From contig OX421967.1 of the NCBI GenBank assembly GCA_949128115.1, forward strand, positions 62,074,855 to 62,138,854: a DNA stretch of 64,000 nt. The letters are read 5' to 3'. A model generated the notes under the pieces. The model worked only from the letters and a program-made list of their open reading frames with translations, was not told the origin of the DNA and did no database searches. A program made the translations under genes and the position numbers. This document shows, piece by piece, positions 1 to 9,865 of the stretch (position 1 is the stretch's first letter; the number at the start of each line of letters is the position of its first letter). Origin of the DNA: Anaspis maculata (taxonomy: Eukaryota; Arthropoda; Insecta; Coleoptera; Scraptiidae).

Positions 1-164
1 TTGTTTGATATAGTAATTCGGTCTCTTGAACGATGGCTTCGTCATAATACCGTAACATTTTTTCGATAGACTGCCAGGGGCTGAACAAGGTGGGCATATC
101 TCTTTGTCTGACGATGGTGCTGGCGATGCTATGAAGATGTTTACGATGCTTATAATGCTAGCTG
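1..164. other. No recognised feature
   Basis: AT-rich single-copy-looking sequence before the GATGA-rich minisatellite. I see no coding or repeat signal in it. Confidence 0.5.
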
Positions 165-500
165 CTTATCTCGATATGCCGGTGATGATACTTATGTTGA
201 TGATGACGGCGATGACGAGGGTGTTATGACGATGTTTATGATGCTATGACGATAGCGAGGGTGATGAATATGATAATATGACGTTGTTTTATGATGATAT
301 GACGATAACGATAATGTTGCTTATGATGAAATGACGTTAGCGGTAATGATGCTTGTGATGATATGGCGATAGCGGTGATGATCCTTACGTTGATATGACG
401 ATAGAGGTGATGATGCTTGCGATGATATGACGATAACGGTGATCTTGCTTATGATGATATGGCGTTCCTGGTGATGATATGACGTTGCTGGTGATGATGG
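165..500. repeat. 32-bp GATGA-rich minisatellite
   Basis: The motif GATATGACGATA and close variants begin at 296, 328, 360, 392, 424 and 456, an exact 32-bp period. More degenerate units extend left to about 165 and right to about 500. The sequence is dominated by GATGAT, TGACG and GCTTATG. A reading frame running through it into 721 is a by-product of the repeat and I do not call it a gene. Confidence 0.8.
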
Positions 501-582
501 CTACGTTGCTTATGGCGATAGCGCCGATGGAGTTTATGACGGCTGTGATCGGGACGTTTTTGCTCCAGACACCTTATTTCAC

Positions 583-656
583 CGGCTCTCTGGCGTTAAG
601 TGTGATCGACGAGGTTGCTGGTTCAAACAACGTCTGCTCTCGCAATCCATCCTCGA
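583..656 (+). repeat. Dispersed repeat module, copy 1 (inverted copy at 8601-8673)
   Basis: About 74 bp here match the reverse complement of 8601-8673 closely. Both read, in one frame, a peptide containing VIDEV, GSNN and CSRNPSS. The two copies lie 8 kb apart in opposite orientation. Similar reading in one frame could mean an old coding origin, for example a transposon ORF, but the matching stretch is too short to name a family. Confidence 0.65.
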
Positions 657-927
657 TCGGGCATGCCCAAATATTTAACGTAAAGCCTCGAACCGGTTTT
701 TTTCAAAACTTTTTCCACTAGATAAATCTCGGGATGTTTAGTTTTCTGTAGTTCTCGTTCGTAAAAACATCCCATGATCGGCGAACCCTTTAGATCTTCA
801 ATAAGATATGTAGCCGGGTTGGTGTTCGGTTTCACTTGTCTGATGCGAAACAGCTCTGTCGTCCAGTTGGGGGTATAACCTTTTTCAAAAAGTACTTTGT
901 ATTTACTCAGACGCGCTAGCAGCCCAT

Positions 928-1070
928 GCCGACTCGGCGCTTAAATGATTCTATTAATCTATCCATCTATAATATGCCTCATTAGATCAGCCGGCTGAAC
1001 CACGCCTAATTCCACAAGGTCGTCGGTTAAAACATCACGAGCTGATTATGGCATGACGAGCTGCCGGTTG
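928..1070 (+). repeat. Flanking module of the 59-bp array, left copy
   Basis: About 143 bp repeated in direct orientation at 2043-2185, with a shorter inverted copy at 9299-9357. The shared core includes AATGATTCTATTAATCT, CATCTATAATATGC and GTCGGTTAAAACATCACG. The 59-bp array lies exactly between the two direct copies, so the array expanded inside, or was bracketed by duplication of, this module. Confidence 0.8.
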
Positions 1071-2040
1071 AATCATGACGTCACTGTTGGCAGCTCATGC
1101 CGACTTATGGCATGACGCGCTGGTGGTTAAAGCATGACGTCACTGTTGGCAGCTCATGCCGACTTATGGCATGACGCGATGGTGGTTAAAGCATGACGTC
1201 ACTGTTGACAGCTCATGCCGACTTATGGCATGACGCGCTGGTGGTTAAAGCATGACGTCACTGTTGGCAGCTCATGCCGACTTATGGCATGACGCGATGG
1301 TGGTTAAAGCATGACGTCACTGTTGACAGCTCATGCCGACTTATGGCATGACGCGCTGGTGGTTAAAGCATGACGTCACTGTTGGCAGCTCATGCCGACT
1401 TATGGCATGACGCGATGGTGGTTAAAGCATGACGTCACTGTTGACAGCTCATGCCGACTTATGGCATGACGCGCTGGTGGTTAAAGCATGACGTCACTGT
1501 TGGCAGCTCATGCCGACTTATGGCATGACGCGATGGTGGTTAAAGCATGACGTCACTGTTGACAGCTCATGCCGACTTATGGCATGACGCGCTGGTGGTT
1601 AAAGCATGACGTCACTGTTGGCAGCTCATGCCGACTTATGGCATGACGCGATGGTGGTTAAAGCATGACGTCACTGTTGACAGCTCATGCCGACTCATGG
1701 CATGACGCGATGGTGGTTAAAGCATGACGTCACTGTTGACAGCTCATGCCGACTTATGGCATGACGCGCTGGTGGTTAAAGCATGACGTCACTGTTGGCA
1801 GCTCATGCCGACTTATGGCATGACGCGATGGTGGTTAAAGCATGACGTCACTGTTGACAGCTCATGCCGACTTATGGCATGACGCGCTGGTGGTTGAAGC
1901 ATGACGTCACTGTTGGCAGCTCATGCCGACTTATGGCATGACGCGATGGTGGTTAAAGCATGACGTCACTGTTGACAGCTCATGCCGACTTATGGCATGA
2001 CGCGCTGCTGGTTAAAGCATGACGTCATTGCTGACAACCC
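1046..2040. repeat. 59-bp tandem array with 118-bp dimeric higher order
   Basis: The phrase CGACTTATGG begins at 1101, 1160, 1219 and so on to 1986, a constant 59-bp step (16 starts plus partial edge units). Most units alternate between a form with GCGCTGG/TTGGCAG and a form with GCGATGG/TTGACAG, giving a 118-bp dimer. The alternation breaks near 1690-1750, where two GCGATGG units are adjacent. Each unit carries the palindrome TGACGTCA and a dyad TCATGCC-N7-GGCATGA. Confidence 0.95.
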
Positions 2041-2198
2041 AGGCCGACTCGATGCTTAAATGATTCTATTAATCTAACCATCTATAATATGCATCAATAG
2101 ATCATCCAGCTGAACCATGCCTAATTCCACATGGTCGTCGGTTAAAACATCACGAGCTGATTATGGCATGACGAGCTGCTGGGTAAGGCATGACGTCA
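1076..2198. promoter_or_regulatory. Cluster of 18 perfect CRE-type sites (TGACGTCA)
   Basis: TGACGTCA occurs at 1076 and then every 59 bp to 2020 (17 in register), plus one at 2191. This octamer is the consensus site of CREB/ATF-type bZIP factors. The cluster ends about 300 bp before the ATG at 2496. Regulatory function is inference: array homogenisation alone would also keep the octamer intact. Confidence 0.5.
2043..2185 (+). repeat. Flanking module of the 59-bp array, right copy
   Basis: Direct repeat of 928-1070 with scattered substitutions. It ends in a further CRE octamer at 2191 just outside the shared core. Confidence 0.8.
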
Positions 2199-2411
2199 TT
2201 GCTAGCAGCTCATGCTGACTCGACGCTTAAAACATGGTGATCTAGGTGATAGGGCATGACGACTGATGGTTAATGCACAGCGCTTTGACTATCAGACCAT
2301 GCCGTCTCTACGGATAAAACATGTCGACTAGTGCTGCTGGCACATGTCAAATTATCTAGCAGAGCATGCCGACTTGTTATGGTTGAAACATTGCACCGTA
2401 GCGGTTATAGC

Positions 2412-2418
2412 TATAAAA
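2412..2418 (+). promoter_or_regulatory. Candidate TATA box for the Psq/CENP-B-domain gene
   Basis: TATAAAA stands 84 bp upstream of the first in-frame ATG at 2496. A TCAGT initiator-like pentamer occurs at 2463-2467, about 51 bp downstream, which is farther than the usual 30 bp. The match is weak by spacing, but it is the only TATA-like element between the repeat array and the gene. Confidence 0.35.
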
Positions 2419-2469
2419 CCTCGAATACCTCCGATTAATAGCCAGTCGCGAGCGATCTTTGTTCAGTGA

Positions 2470-2499
2470 ATGAAGCTGCTGATCCTGAAAGAAACATGA
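2470..2499 (+). other. Upstream ORF of 9 codons overlapping the main start
   Basis: An ATG at 2470 opens a nine-codon ORF whose TGA at 2497-2499 overlaps the main ATG at 2496 as ATGA. If the transcript starts upstream of 2470, this uORF would be read first and could modulate initiation at 2496 by termination-reinitiation. A splice acceptor-like CAG at 2464-2466 is an alternative reading of the same area. Function is inference. Confidence 0.35.
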
Positions 2500-3863
2500 G
2501 AAATCAAATTAGTTCTGAAACAATTCAAAAGGCTGTAGCCGAAGTCCGACGTGGTGGCTCGCGCAGAGCGATCGCGAGGTCATTATGTATTCCCACATCT
2601 ACACTGGGGCGGCTGTTGCGACGGGTTAAGAAAGTGAACGGCGTGTATGTCTATAATCCAAATATCGGGAATAGGAGAATCTTCTCAAAAGATGAGGAGT
2701 TGATGCTCGCTGATTATATCAAAGCAGTATCGAAAATGCCATATGGCGTGACACGCAAGCACGTGTGTAAATTCGCTCTAGAACAGGCTAGACTGCTAAA
2801 CAAGAGCTATCCACAGCGCTGGGATAAACAGCAAGCAGCATCTTTTGATTGGTGCAGAGGATTCATGAAACGACATCCGGACATTTCACTCAGAGGCTGC
2901 AGGGAACGCAATTTGCAGCAAGTGGTAGATCCTGACAAAGCGGCTGAGACCGTCTCTTGTAAAAATCGCGAGACTTTTGACGTCAGCTCGAATAATTCGG
3001 CTATGGTTATGAAGTATCCAACCAAAGCTTCGTCGAATACGTCGCTACAGCTCCTAGCATCATCAGGGGCTCAACCGGGACCTTTGCCAGTGCTATCATC
3101 ATCAGCCAGCATGATATCGGAACCATCAGATGTGTATGATGACGAGGATGCAGATGGTTATGAAAGAGCAGATGAGGACTCCACTACCAAGTTCACCGGT
3201 AATAAAGAAGATTTTCACAGCTCACAGGTTGGGGCGTCTAAAGCCTATGATTATGTTAGCGTGTTCAGACCACGTTTTTCATCGGGAGATCAAGTCAAAT
3301 CACGTCTCGCTTCTAAATATGCGAACACTGCTAAATCCTCGGAAGACTCTGTCTTGAAAGCTGATAGTGACGATGTGTTATACGATGGCTCTGGTGATTT
3401 CAACGCTGACAAAGAACTTTCTTCGAGTACGCTTATCAAACCGCGTACGGGATATAAAAATGCATATGAGCTCCGTTTTTCATCTGAGGACGAGGATCAA
3501 AACATGCGGTGTAAGAGCTTCAGTAATACAAAAGAAGTTTCTTCAAGGGCGCGACTCACACCGAGTGGAGGATATCAGAATGCGTACAAGCACTGTTTTT
3601 CATCTGAGGATGAAGATAAGAGGTGCTCGGGGAGCGACTTCGAGAACATTGACGATCATGTGGGGAATGTCTCCTTTATGAATGATATGGGACGACGGCG
3701 ATTTGCGAAGAGGTCCCTAGTAGGTGAATATTTCACCGACATAAATGGCGTTATAGATCGATTAGTAACATTGAGTGCACAGCGGAACACCGGGGACGTC
3801 GGAGTCGTCCGAGAAATAGTATCGCTGGAAAAAATTCTCCGAGATGCTGAAGTAATATACTAA
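2496..3863 (+). CDS. Psq/CENP-B-type DNA-binding protein lacking DDE domain (transposase-derived)
   Basis: The product is 455 aa from the first in-frame ATG; the frame is open from 2442 but has no earlier ATG. Residues about 6-44 form a Psq-type helix-turn-helix (pattern TIQKAVAEV...SRRAIARSLCIPTSTLGRLLRR). Residues about 55-133 resemble the CENP-B/Tc5-type HTH, with a FSKDEELMLADYI start and a W..GFMKRHPDISLR end. This is the N-terminal pair of pogo/Tigger-type transposases. No DDE_1 catalytic domain follows. Instead there is a long Ser/Asp/Glu-rich region with three degenerate repeats ending in FSS(E/G)D near residues 255-390, then a possibly helical C-terminus. The missing nuclease with an intact 455-codon frame suggests a domesticated DNA-binding protein, probably nuclear. 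A shortened transposon ORF1-like gene is the alternative. Neighbours are the CRE array upstream and a poly(A) signal at 4017. Confidence 0.75.
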   Translation: MRNQISSETIQKAVAEVRRGGSRRAIARSLCIPTSTLGRLLRRVKKVNGVYVYNPNIGNRRIFSKDEELMLADYIKAVSKMPYGVTRKHVCKFALEQARLLNKSYPQRWDKQQAASFDWCRGFMKRHPDISLRGCRERNLQQVVDPDKAAETVSCKNRETFDVSSNNSAMVMKYPTKASSNTSLQLLASSGAQPGPLPVLSSSASMISEPSDVYDDEDADGYERADEDSTTKFTGNKEDFHSSQVGASKAYDYVSVFRPRFSSGDQVKSRLASKYANTAKSSEDSVLKADSDDVLYDGSGDFNADKELSSSTLIKPRTGYKNAYELRFSSEDEDQNMRCKSFSNTKEVSSRARLTPSGGYQNAYKHCFSSEDEDKRCSGSDFENIDDHVGNVSFMNDMGRRRFAKRSLVGEYFTDINGVIDRLVTLSAQRNTGDVGVVREIVSLEKILRDAEVIY

Positions 3864-3960
3864 TATTTTTGGATACCCTCAATAGCGTAAAAATGTCAAT
3901 ATTTTATTCACGATCGAATGGGGCATTGACTGGAAATTTGTATTAACTAATACCTAATAC

Positions 3961-3984
3961 CTACCTACCTACCTACCTACCTAC
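3961..3984 (+). repeat. (CTAC)6 microsatellite
   Basis: Six perfect CTAC units in the 3' flank of the Psq/CENP-B-domain gene, between its stop codon and its poly(A) signal. Confidence 0.95.
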
Positions 3985-4016
3985 CCATTTAAAGATGTAG
4001 TGAATATTTCCGTGGA

Positions 4017-4022
4017 AATAAA
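4017..4022 (+). terminator. Poly(A) signal of the Psq/CENP-B-domain gene
   Basis: AATAAA lies 154 bp after the stop codon at 3863 and is followed by T/A-rich sequence. It is the nearest canonical signal downstream of the gene. Confidence 0.6.
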
Positions 4023-4174
4023 CATATTGAACACTTTTGAATAGAGCATATTTCTTTCACTGTCATAATCATCAATCCTATATACCTGGTTGTGATGCCC
4101 ATACTTGTCTCAACAGCGAATCATAAGGTGAGGGTTTGCGGAATGCCTGCCTCATGGACACGTTCATATTTATC

Positions 4175-4195
4175 AAAAAAAAAAAAAAAAAAAAA
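4175..4195 (+). repeat. A21 homopolymer
   Basis: A run of 21 A residues. It could be the tail of an old retro-inserted sequence, but no poly(A) signal or target duplication is clear, so I record only the simple repeat. Confidence 0.9.
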
Positions 4196-5742
4196 GAATC
4201 CAGAGATGTCAAATAAATAGAGTGAGCTCGCGCGAAAGAATAGTCTCGACTATAGAAACCCTCCAAAGCTCTTGTACTTTCTATCCCACCCAAATCAGTC
4301 CGGGCAGAGTCCAATTCCGGCTCTGTTAGAAGTCTATAATCTCTCATTCAAGATATAAAAATTGAGCATTCCTTGATGCTAGAACATTGCATACATGGTG
4401 AGACATCCTTTTTGGCTCCCTTCTACTTCTCCTGAGCCACATCAATTCGGATGATAGCCTTACCCACTTCGAAGGAACGCCTAGCGTATTCGGCAAGACA
4501 TATCAAAAATTTATATTTTTGCAATCACTGCGGCTACTAGCTACTCTAGCATCATGCATTTTACCGATTTTGGTGGTGCAATGAGTTGCTAAGGGGCAAT
4601 TTCCCTGGCAACTCCCTGCACAAAAGAGGTGAATCAGCATCTAATTCGAGTTGTATATCAAGTCAGGGAGATATTAGAAATACAAATTTTTTACATGGTT
4701 TGCGGAAAACTCTGAGCTTTCGAGTAAACTAGATAATATTATCCTACACAATTTGATCCAGAAAATCAAATAAAACAGATAAAACATGTTTCACCCTCTA
4801 GCTCATCGTCAAACCGATGAATTATTCTCGGAAATGCCTGCAAATACTGTGGTGGCCGTGAATTTTAAAATTACTAAAGAATAGCAATCTGGAGTGTCGT
4901 GAATTTTAATTACTCAATAATATTTCAATTACTCAATAATTAACAAAATTACTTTTGATCAATCAATAATTGTGCGAATTTAATTCGATTACTATCATTC
5001 GTGAATGGCAAAGCATTCAATTAACACACGCATGTGCAGAAGTAACTCAAGAAATCGTCAAATTATTATTTCTTTAGAGCACGCCATATATTCAAAGTCG
5101 TCCGAGCTAATGATATGCACCTTTCATCGAAGAGAGAAATGCATGGCAGTGCTAGGTCTGCGCCGAGCTGATGGTGGGGATTGGTACATACCCACACATA
5201 CCTACCGATGCATTCCGCCAACCAGATAAAAGACTGGGAAATCGAAGTGAAAAACAAGCTAATTACTTCGCAAAGAAGAATACATAAATTACCTTCCTTT
5301 ACGACATTTTGCAGAATACAAATACAAATCTACGCGATTTTACCAACAGCGGAACCAAACATCACTTACGAATTCACAAGAAAAATACCACCATAAATCT
5401 TTCGGTGCTATTAAAAACCCAGTAAATACTTAGAAAATCTAACACCCAGCCGGACGAAAGATAAGGTTCCACAAGCAAAATTCAATAGATATTAGGTCGT
5501 AAAATTCAATCTCTAACGAAGCGGGTCTAGGATGAAACAGAATTCCAGAGAAAAAATGGAAAAAACAAAATCGTAAATTACCAGTGCACGGGAAAGGTTC
5601 CCCTAGTACTCCATGCCGACTGCAATCATCGGTTTTAGACGCGGCTAGGAATATAGGCACAGATGAAGGCACGGGCGAGCGTGTACCGTGAGTATCTATA
5701 ATTGGGTAAATAAATCGTAAATCTTACTGACGCGGGAGATAT
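4196..5742. other. AT-rich non-coding stretch
   Basis: Only short frames occur and none shows a recognisable domain. Short TAATTACTC-like duplications occur near 4890-4940. I see no repeat family, RNA gene or supported gene here. Confidence 0.5.
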
Positions 5743-6010
5743 TATAAAAGCGAAAAAAAATCGGAAGGAAGAAAAAGAGAGTGTAGTCAGTCCAGTTTAG
5801 CCTGCAGTATCGACAAGAAGTAGTTGCAACAACGAAACTATGTAGGTGCACTTCAGTTTTAGTCAGTTGATTTTGAACCAGTGAAAATCCAACATACAGT
5901 CAGTGCGATGCAATTCATAATAAAAACACACAGTGCAGTGGCCAGCCAATTAAAATATTACCAGCAGCTAAATTAGTGAACAGTGTTAATTCAGTTCCGA
6001 CAAAAATGTG
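5743..6010 (+). promoter_or_regulatory. Candidate Pol II promoter and leader
   Basis: TATAAAAG at 5743-5750 is followed by TCAGT initiator-like pentamers at 5787-5791 and in the next 150 bp. The leader is rich in CAGTG and CAGC and has few ATGs, the look of an insect 5' untranslated exon. The first ATG after it, near 6006, is followed directly by TGA. No downstream coding exon is visible within several kilobases, so a gene would need a long intron or lie elsewhere. Weakly supported. Confidence 0.3.
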
Positions 6011-7800
6011 ACACAACGCTACGCAGCCACTTTCTTCTCTGGTGAAACCTTTTTGATTCTTTTTCTTATACTTATACCTTGAAATGATTTTGAATTGTGC
6101 TTTAATTTTAGTATGTTTTTATTCAGTCATGTCCCATCTGCATGACCATTTTATTGTGCCCGAATTATTAAACAATAGTCATACGTAAAAGCCTCGATTC
6201 GAACCCAAATTCTTCATGTATCTTCCCTTTGTATATTTTACACTAGTTTATTTTCAGACAGTAATTAGATAAGGTTGTTATTGCATCCAATGTTTAAACC
6301 TGTGAAATTTCCATACTTAAAAATATGCAGTCATAATTTTTGCAGCTTGAAAGAAACTCTTTTGCTATATTTAATCGTGTTGCTAAAAATTCGTTCAATA
6401 ATTATACAAATTTTTCGAACGCATGTTTTCCACGTTTCCGAATAGAGTGAGAAATTCAATCGTTCATACGAGTACACTAATTATTTTTCAGTTCTCTTTG
6501 GTAATACCTTTATCACGAAAAATCGCGCAAAAGATCCGGTCAGTGATTTTGGAAATTATTCGCAAACGTTGAACACCTCTATCTCCTTTCTAAAATAGGA
6601 CTACCGTCGGATAAAATTAATGCAATAGTTTTTTTTTTTATGCCTCTAGGCACAAATAACGCTGTTTTCCACCGTTCAATGGTTGAGATAATAGTTCAGT
6701 CGTTTCAAGAAAAACTACGTACTTCTATATTGTTTTTCCTCGCAAAAATCCAGTATTAATTACCACGCATAATTTTCTAATTGTCTTCTCTATACCAGAC
6801 CTAAAATAAATCAATAAGGAGTTGTCCAAAATTGAGTAATCCTTTTTTTTATACTACCATAAACTATTCAGTGAAGCGAGCTTTTGAAACCAGTTTTGAC
6901 AATAGCTAATTACGTATCAGTAAATTCAGAAAATACTTTCCAAACATTTCTGTGACGCCCTAAGGCATTAAAATTATGCTAAAATATCAAAACGTATTTT
7001 CCAAATAAATTAAATGCCTCTTTTCGATGCTCACATTTCATGTAAGCGACGGAAACCAGTTATATTCAATTTCACACCGTCAAGCCAGGAAAACTAGTCC
7101 AGGAATTCTTTTTCTATAGCAATAAGTCCGAAAGCTAAATAATCATTTCCTACAATTTTTGTAATCATTTTACTAATAAATCAACAGGCATAGTAAGCTT
7201 GAAATTTCCATTTTTTGTGTAATAGTTTTTCCCTATACTTAGTAAAATGCATGTATCCAGCGCACTATACGCAACTATCATGAAACACAGATTACAATTA
7301 TTATTCGTCCAAATTTTATGTAAATTATCCAAATTTCATGAACTTAGAAAAACCAGTTTTTAGTTACTAATTAGGTAGTATTTTAGACTAAGCTTCATTT
7401 CTATTTTTCTGTACATATTTTCATTCGTTAATTTTTGTAATAAATTTTATTAAATGTTGCTCGTTTTCAAGTTATTGACTAACATGAAGTAAATTAGGAC
7501 TAAAAAGGGACATTTCATCTATTCTGTTCGGGTTAACGCTACCACATCTTAAAGGGCATAAGTAGATAATAATTGACAGTGTTTTTGAGACGTGATTTCG
7601 ACAGAGTAAGTATAAAGTGTTTAGACAATAGATTGACATCCACCAGTTGACAAAACCCTACCTGGGAAGGTAGGTCGAATCCACACCGCCTTTTGTGAAA
7701 GTAGATTATTGTAAGGGCGAATAAAGGCTCCCAATGGCCTTTTAAAACAACCCATTGGGTGGTGTCAGATTTATACGGCCCGTTGAGCCTTTCCATCTAA
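6011..7800. other. AT-rich non-coding stretch
   Basis: No convincing ORF, repeat or RNA gene. It could be intronic if the promoter at 5743 is real. An 85-codon minus-strand frame at 7539-7796 shows no domain and is not called. Confidence 0.45.
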
Positions 7801-7812
7801 TCAACAACTAAA

Positions 7813-7852
7813 AAGTGTCGCGTAAGCTTTGCTCAGATAGCCTGCGACACTT
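7813..7852. repeat. Perfect 9-bp inverted repeat
   Basis: AAGTGTCGC at 7813-7821 and GCGACACTT at 7844-7852 are exact reverse complements separated by 22 bp. GTGTCGC also appears in the hairpins at 11.53 and 11.81 kb, so this may be a third, degraded relative of that small element. Confidence 0.6.
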
Positions 7853-7951
7853 GACTGATGCCACCAAAGTATGCTCCAGCACTGCCAATCCTGACTACAA
7901 GGGCTGGACAATACCTTCAAACATATGAATGAAAATTTCTATGCTCTTGCT

Positions 7952-8464
7952 CAGAGATGTTAAAAAACGGTTTTTTTTAAATTGGCGTTTTTAAAGAAAT
8001 AAAAACCGGTTTTTTTTGGTTTTTAATGTTTTTTTTGTTTTTTTCTCATTAAATGGTGATCTACGTTCCCAAATCGTATTGAACTATTTTTCTGATATTA
8101 TTTCATGTATTTATAACATACCTAGCATAAAACAGATAGTAATAAATCGCAACTTTGCACTTGAACCGCGAATGACATATCACTCACATGACATAACTGA
8201 CATATGCATGGCATAATTGACAGCTCGGCTGTTTTTGTTTGTGCTGTTTGTAACATAACTTACATACCTCAAGCTTCGAGCATTGCAATCCTGGCATGGA
8301 AATGTTGTTGTTAGAGGAGGAAGCTGGAAATTGTTGGAATATTACACAAAACAAAAGGAAAAAAAACAATTAAAACAAAAAAAACGAGGGGCTTTGTTTT
8401 AATACAGAAAAAACGTAATAAGAAACAAAAAAAACGAACACGTTTTTTTTAACCCACATCTCTG
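7952..8464. mobile_element. Non-autonomous hAT-like element with 8-bp TSD
   Basis: The element is 513 bp, begins CAGAGATGT and ends ACATCTCTG (9-bp perfect TIR). It is bracketed by the exact 8-bp direct repeat CTCTTGCT at 7944-7951 and 8465-8472. Eight-bp target duplications and CA(G)-starting TIRs fit the hAT superfamily. Both ends carry runs of AAAAACGG or its complement as subterminal repeats. No transposase is encoded, so mobilisation would need an enzyme from elsewhere. Confidence 0.85.
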
Positions 8465-8600
8465 CTCTTGCTAGTACGATAAAATCCATCGTGTTTAACA
8501 CTTGGGGGATATGGAAGATGCCGGTTCTCCGGTCATTTGGTTGGATTTTTTCCAACATTTCCATCTCAGATGGGGTTTTTTTCGAGTCGAACTTTGAGGT

Positions 8601-8673
8601 CGAGGATGGGTTACGAGAGCAGATGTTGTTTGAACCGTCAACCTCGTCGATCACGCTTATCATCAGAGAGCCT
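8601..8673 (-). repeat. Dispersed repeat module, copy 2
   Basis: Reverse-complement match to 583-656. On the minus strand it reads the same VIDEV...GSNN...CSRNPSS peptide frame with a few substitutions. Confidence 0.65.
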
Positions 8674-8689
8674 GCGAAGTAAGCTATCT

Positions 8690-9194
8690 GGAGCGTAGTG
8701 TTCCGACCACAGTCTTATTTAAAATTATCGTAGCGAGAATAAGCCAGCTTATTATACATGATTTTCTCTTAAATCAATGCTTTCATACGTATATCATATT
8801 CTTTTCTTTCCGTATGTGGTTATTTTGAGCGAACTTGGGTATTTAGGCAAATACTTTTCACTCTATACTCTACTATTTTCACGCAAGCATCCTGGGTTGA
8901 AAAAAATTATTCAGTGCTGACATTTTCCAACTCGTGGCACTATGGCATGCAAAAGAAAGAAGTAGCTTTCAATTAAGTTTCTACATAAATATTTACTGTA
9001 TAATTAACTCCATTAATAAGTCTGAAAGAGCGGGCGCCCGAAGCTTCTCCTATAATACCTGCATATGGTCAGGACTAGGTAGCTACCTACATCAAAACAG
9101 GTGGTATGGCTGGGTTTTCTTCGCGAGCTCCGAGATTCTTCTACGGGCCTCATTGTGTCACGGCTCGAAATTGCTATGCCTTGTTCGACCCGGG
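8690..9194. other. Unannotated non-coding stretch
   Basis: AT-rich, with no supported gene. The right part grades into the module repeated at 9195 and 9866. Confidence 0.4.
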
Positions 9195-9290
9195 GGTAAA
9201 TTGGTTTTTATTCGCTAGGCATTTACAATACATCAGCGGTTACTATCTACGTATCGCAATTTTACGCAAGCAGTCATGTTGCAGGCTCAA
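9195..9290 (+). repeat. Direct repeat, copy 1 (copy 2 at 9866-9961)
   Basis: The segment with TTCGCTAGGCATTTACAATA and the following ACGTATCGCA...TTTTAC...CAGTCATGT...GCAGGCTCAAT matches 9866-9961, offset 671 bp, with moderate divergence. Confidence 0.7.
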
Positions 9291-9298
9291 TTAGTCGT

Positions 9299-9357
9299 GG
9301 TTCAGCCGGCTGATCTATTGATACATATTATAGATGGTTAGATAGTTAGAATGATTT
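9299..9357 (-). repeat. Inverted copy of the 59-bp-array flanking module
   Basis: The reverse complement closely matches part of 928-1070 and 2043-2185 (core CATCTATAATATG). The module is therefore dispersed and not only local to the array. Confidence 0.75.
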
Positions 9358-9865
9358 ATTGGTTCAAGATGAAAACAGGCAGGTAGGTTATCACGTGGGA
9401 TACCTACATCCTATGGACATGTAGGTGACAACCAGTATGTACATGCATGCGGTAGGATAGGTAACCCTTCTCACTACATAGCACTATATATGGGGAGTTA
9501 TGTTTAAAGATGGATTCGGGTTTTATTTCAACAAGAATCTCGCACCGGTACGACCCTTTTTTTTTTTTTTTAAACCCGTAACACCATGATAAACAAGACG
9601 GGAGATTTTAAATAAGGTTTCTATCTATCAAATAAATATTTCTCGGTTCACTCAGTTCTTCGTCATAGGAAAAAAAAAATAGCTGATGCGACTAGCCATT
9701 CTTTCAGAAAGGATGCGATTCCAGGTAAACGGTGTTCATTATGCTCATTCACAGCTGGGTTTATAAAAAAAAGCGAGTGCACTCGTAGTTTTCACCCAAG
9801 TGGCTAGCACGCTTCATTGTATAGCGTATTTGGGTCGCAAGAGTGTGGTGTTTTGCCCGAGCCAA
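9358..9865. other. Unannotated stretch with poly-T tract
   Basis: It contains a run of T near 9558-9572 and TACCTAC-type motifs. No gene is supported. Confidence 0.4.

Noticed and set aside
479..721. 80-codon ORF crossing the minisatellite edge
   Set aside because: Its N-terminal half is a reading of the GATGA repeat; only the short shared module at 583-656 is of interest.
4078..4347. 89-codon minus-strand ORF
   Set aside because: It contains a Phe run from the A21 tract and no domain.
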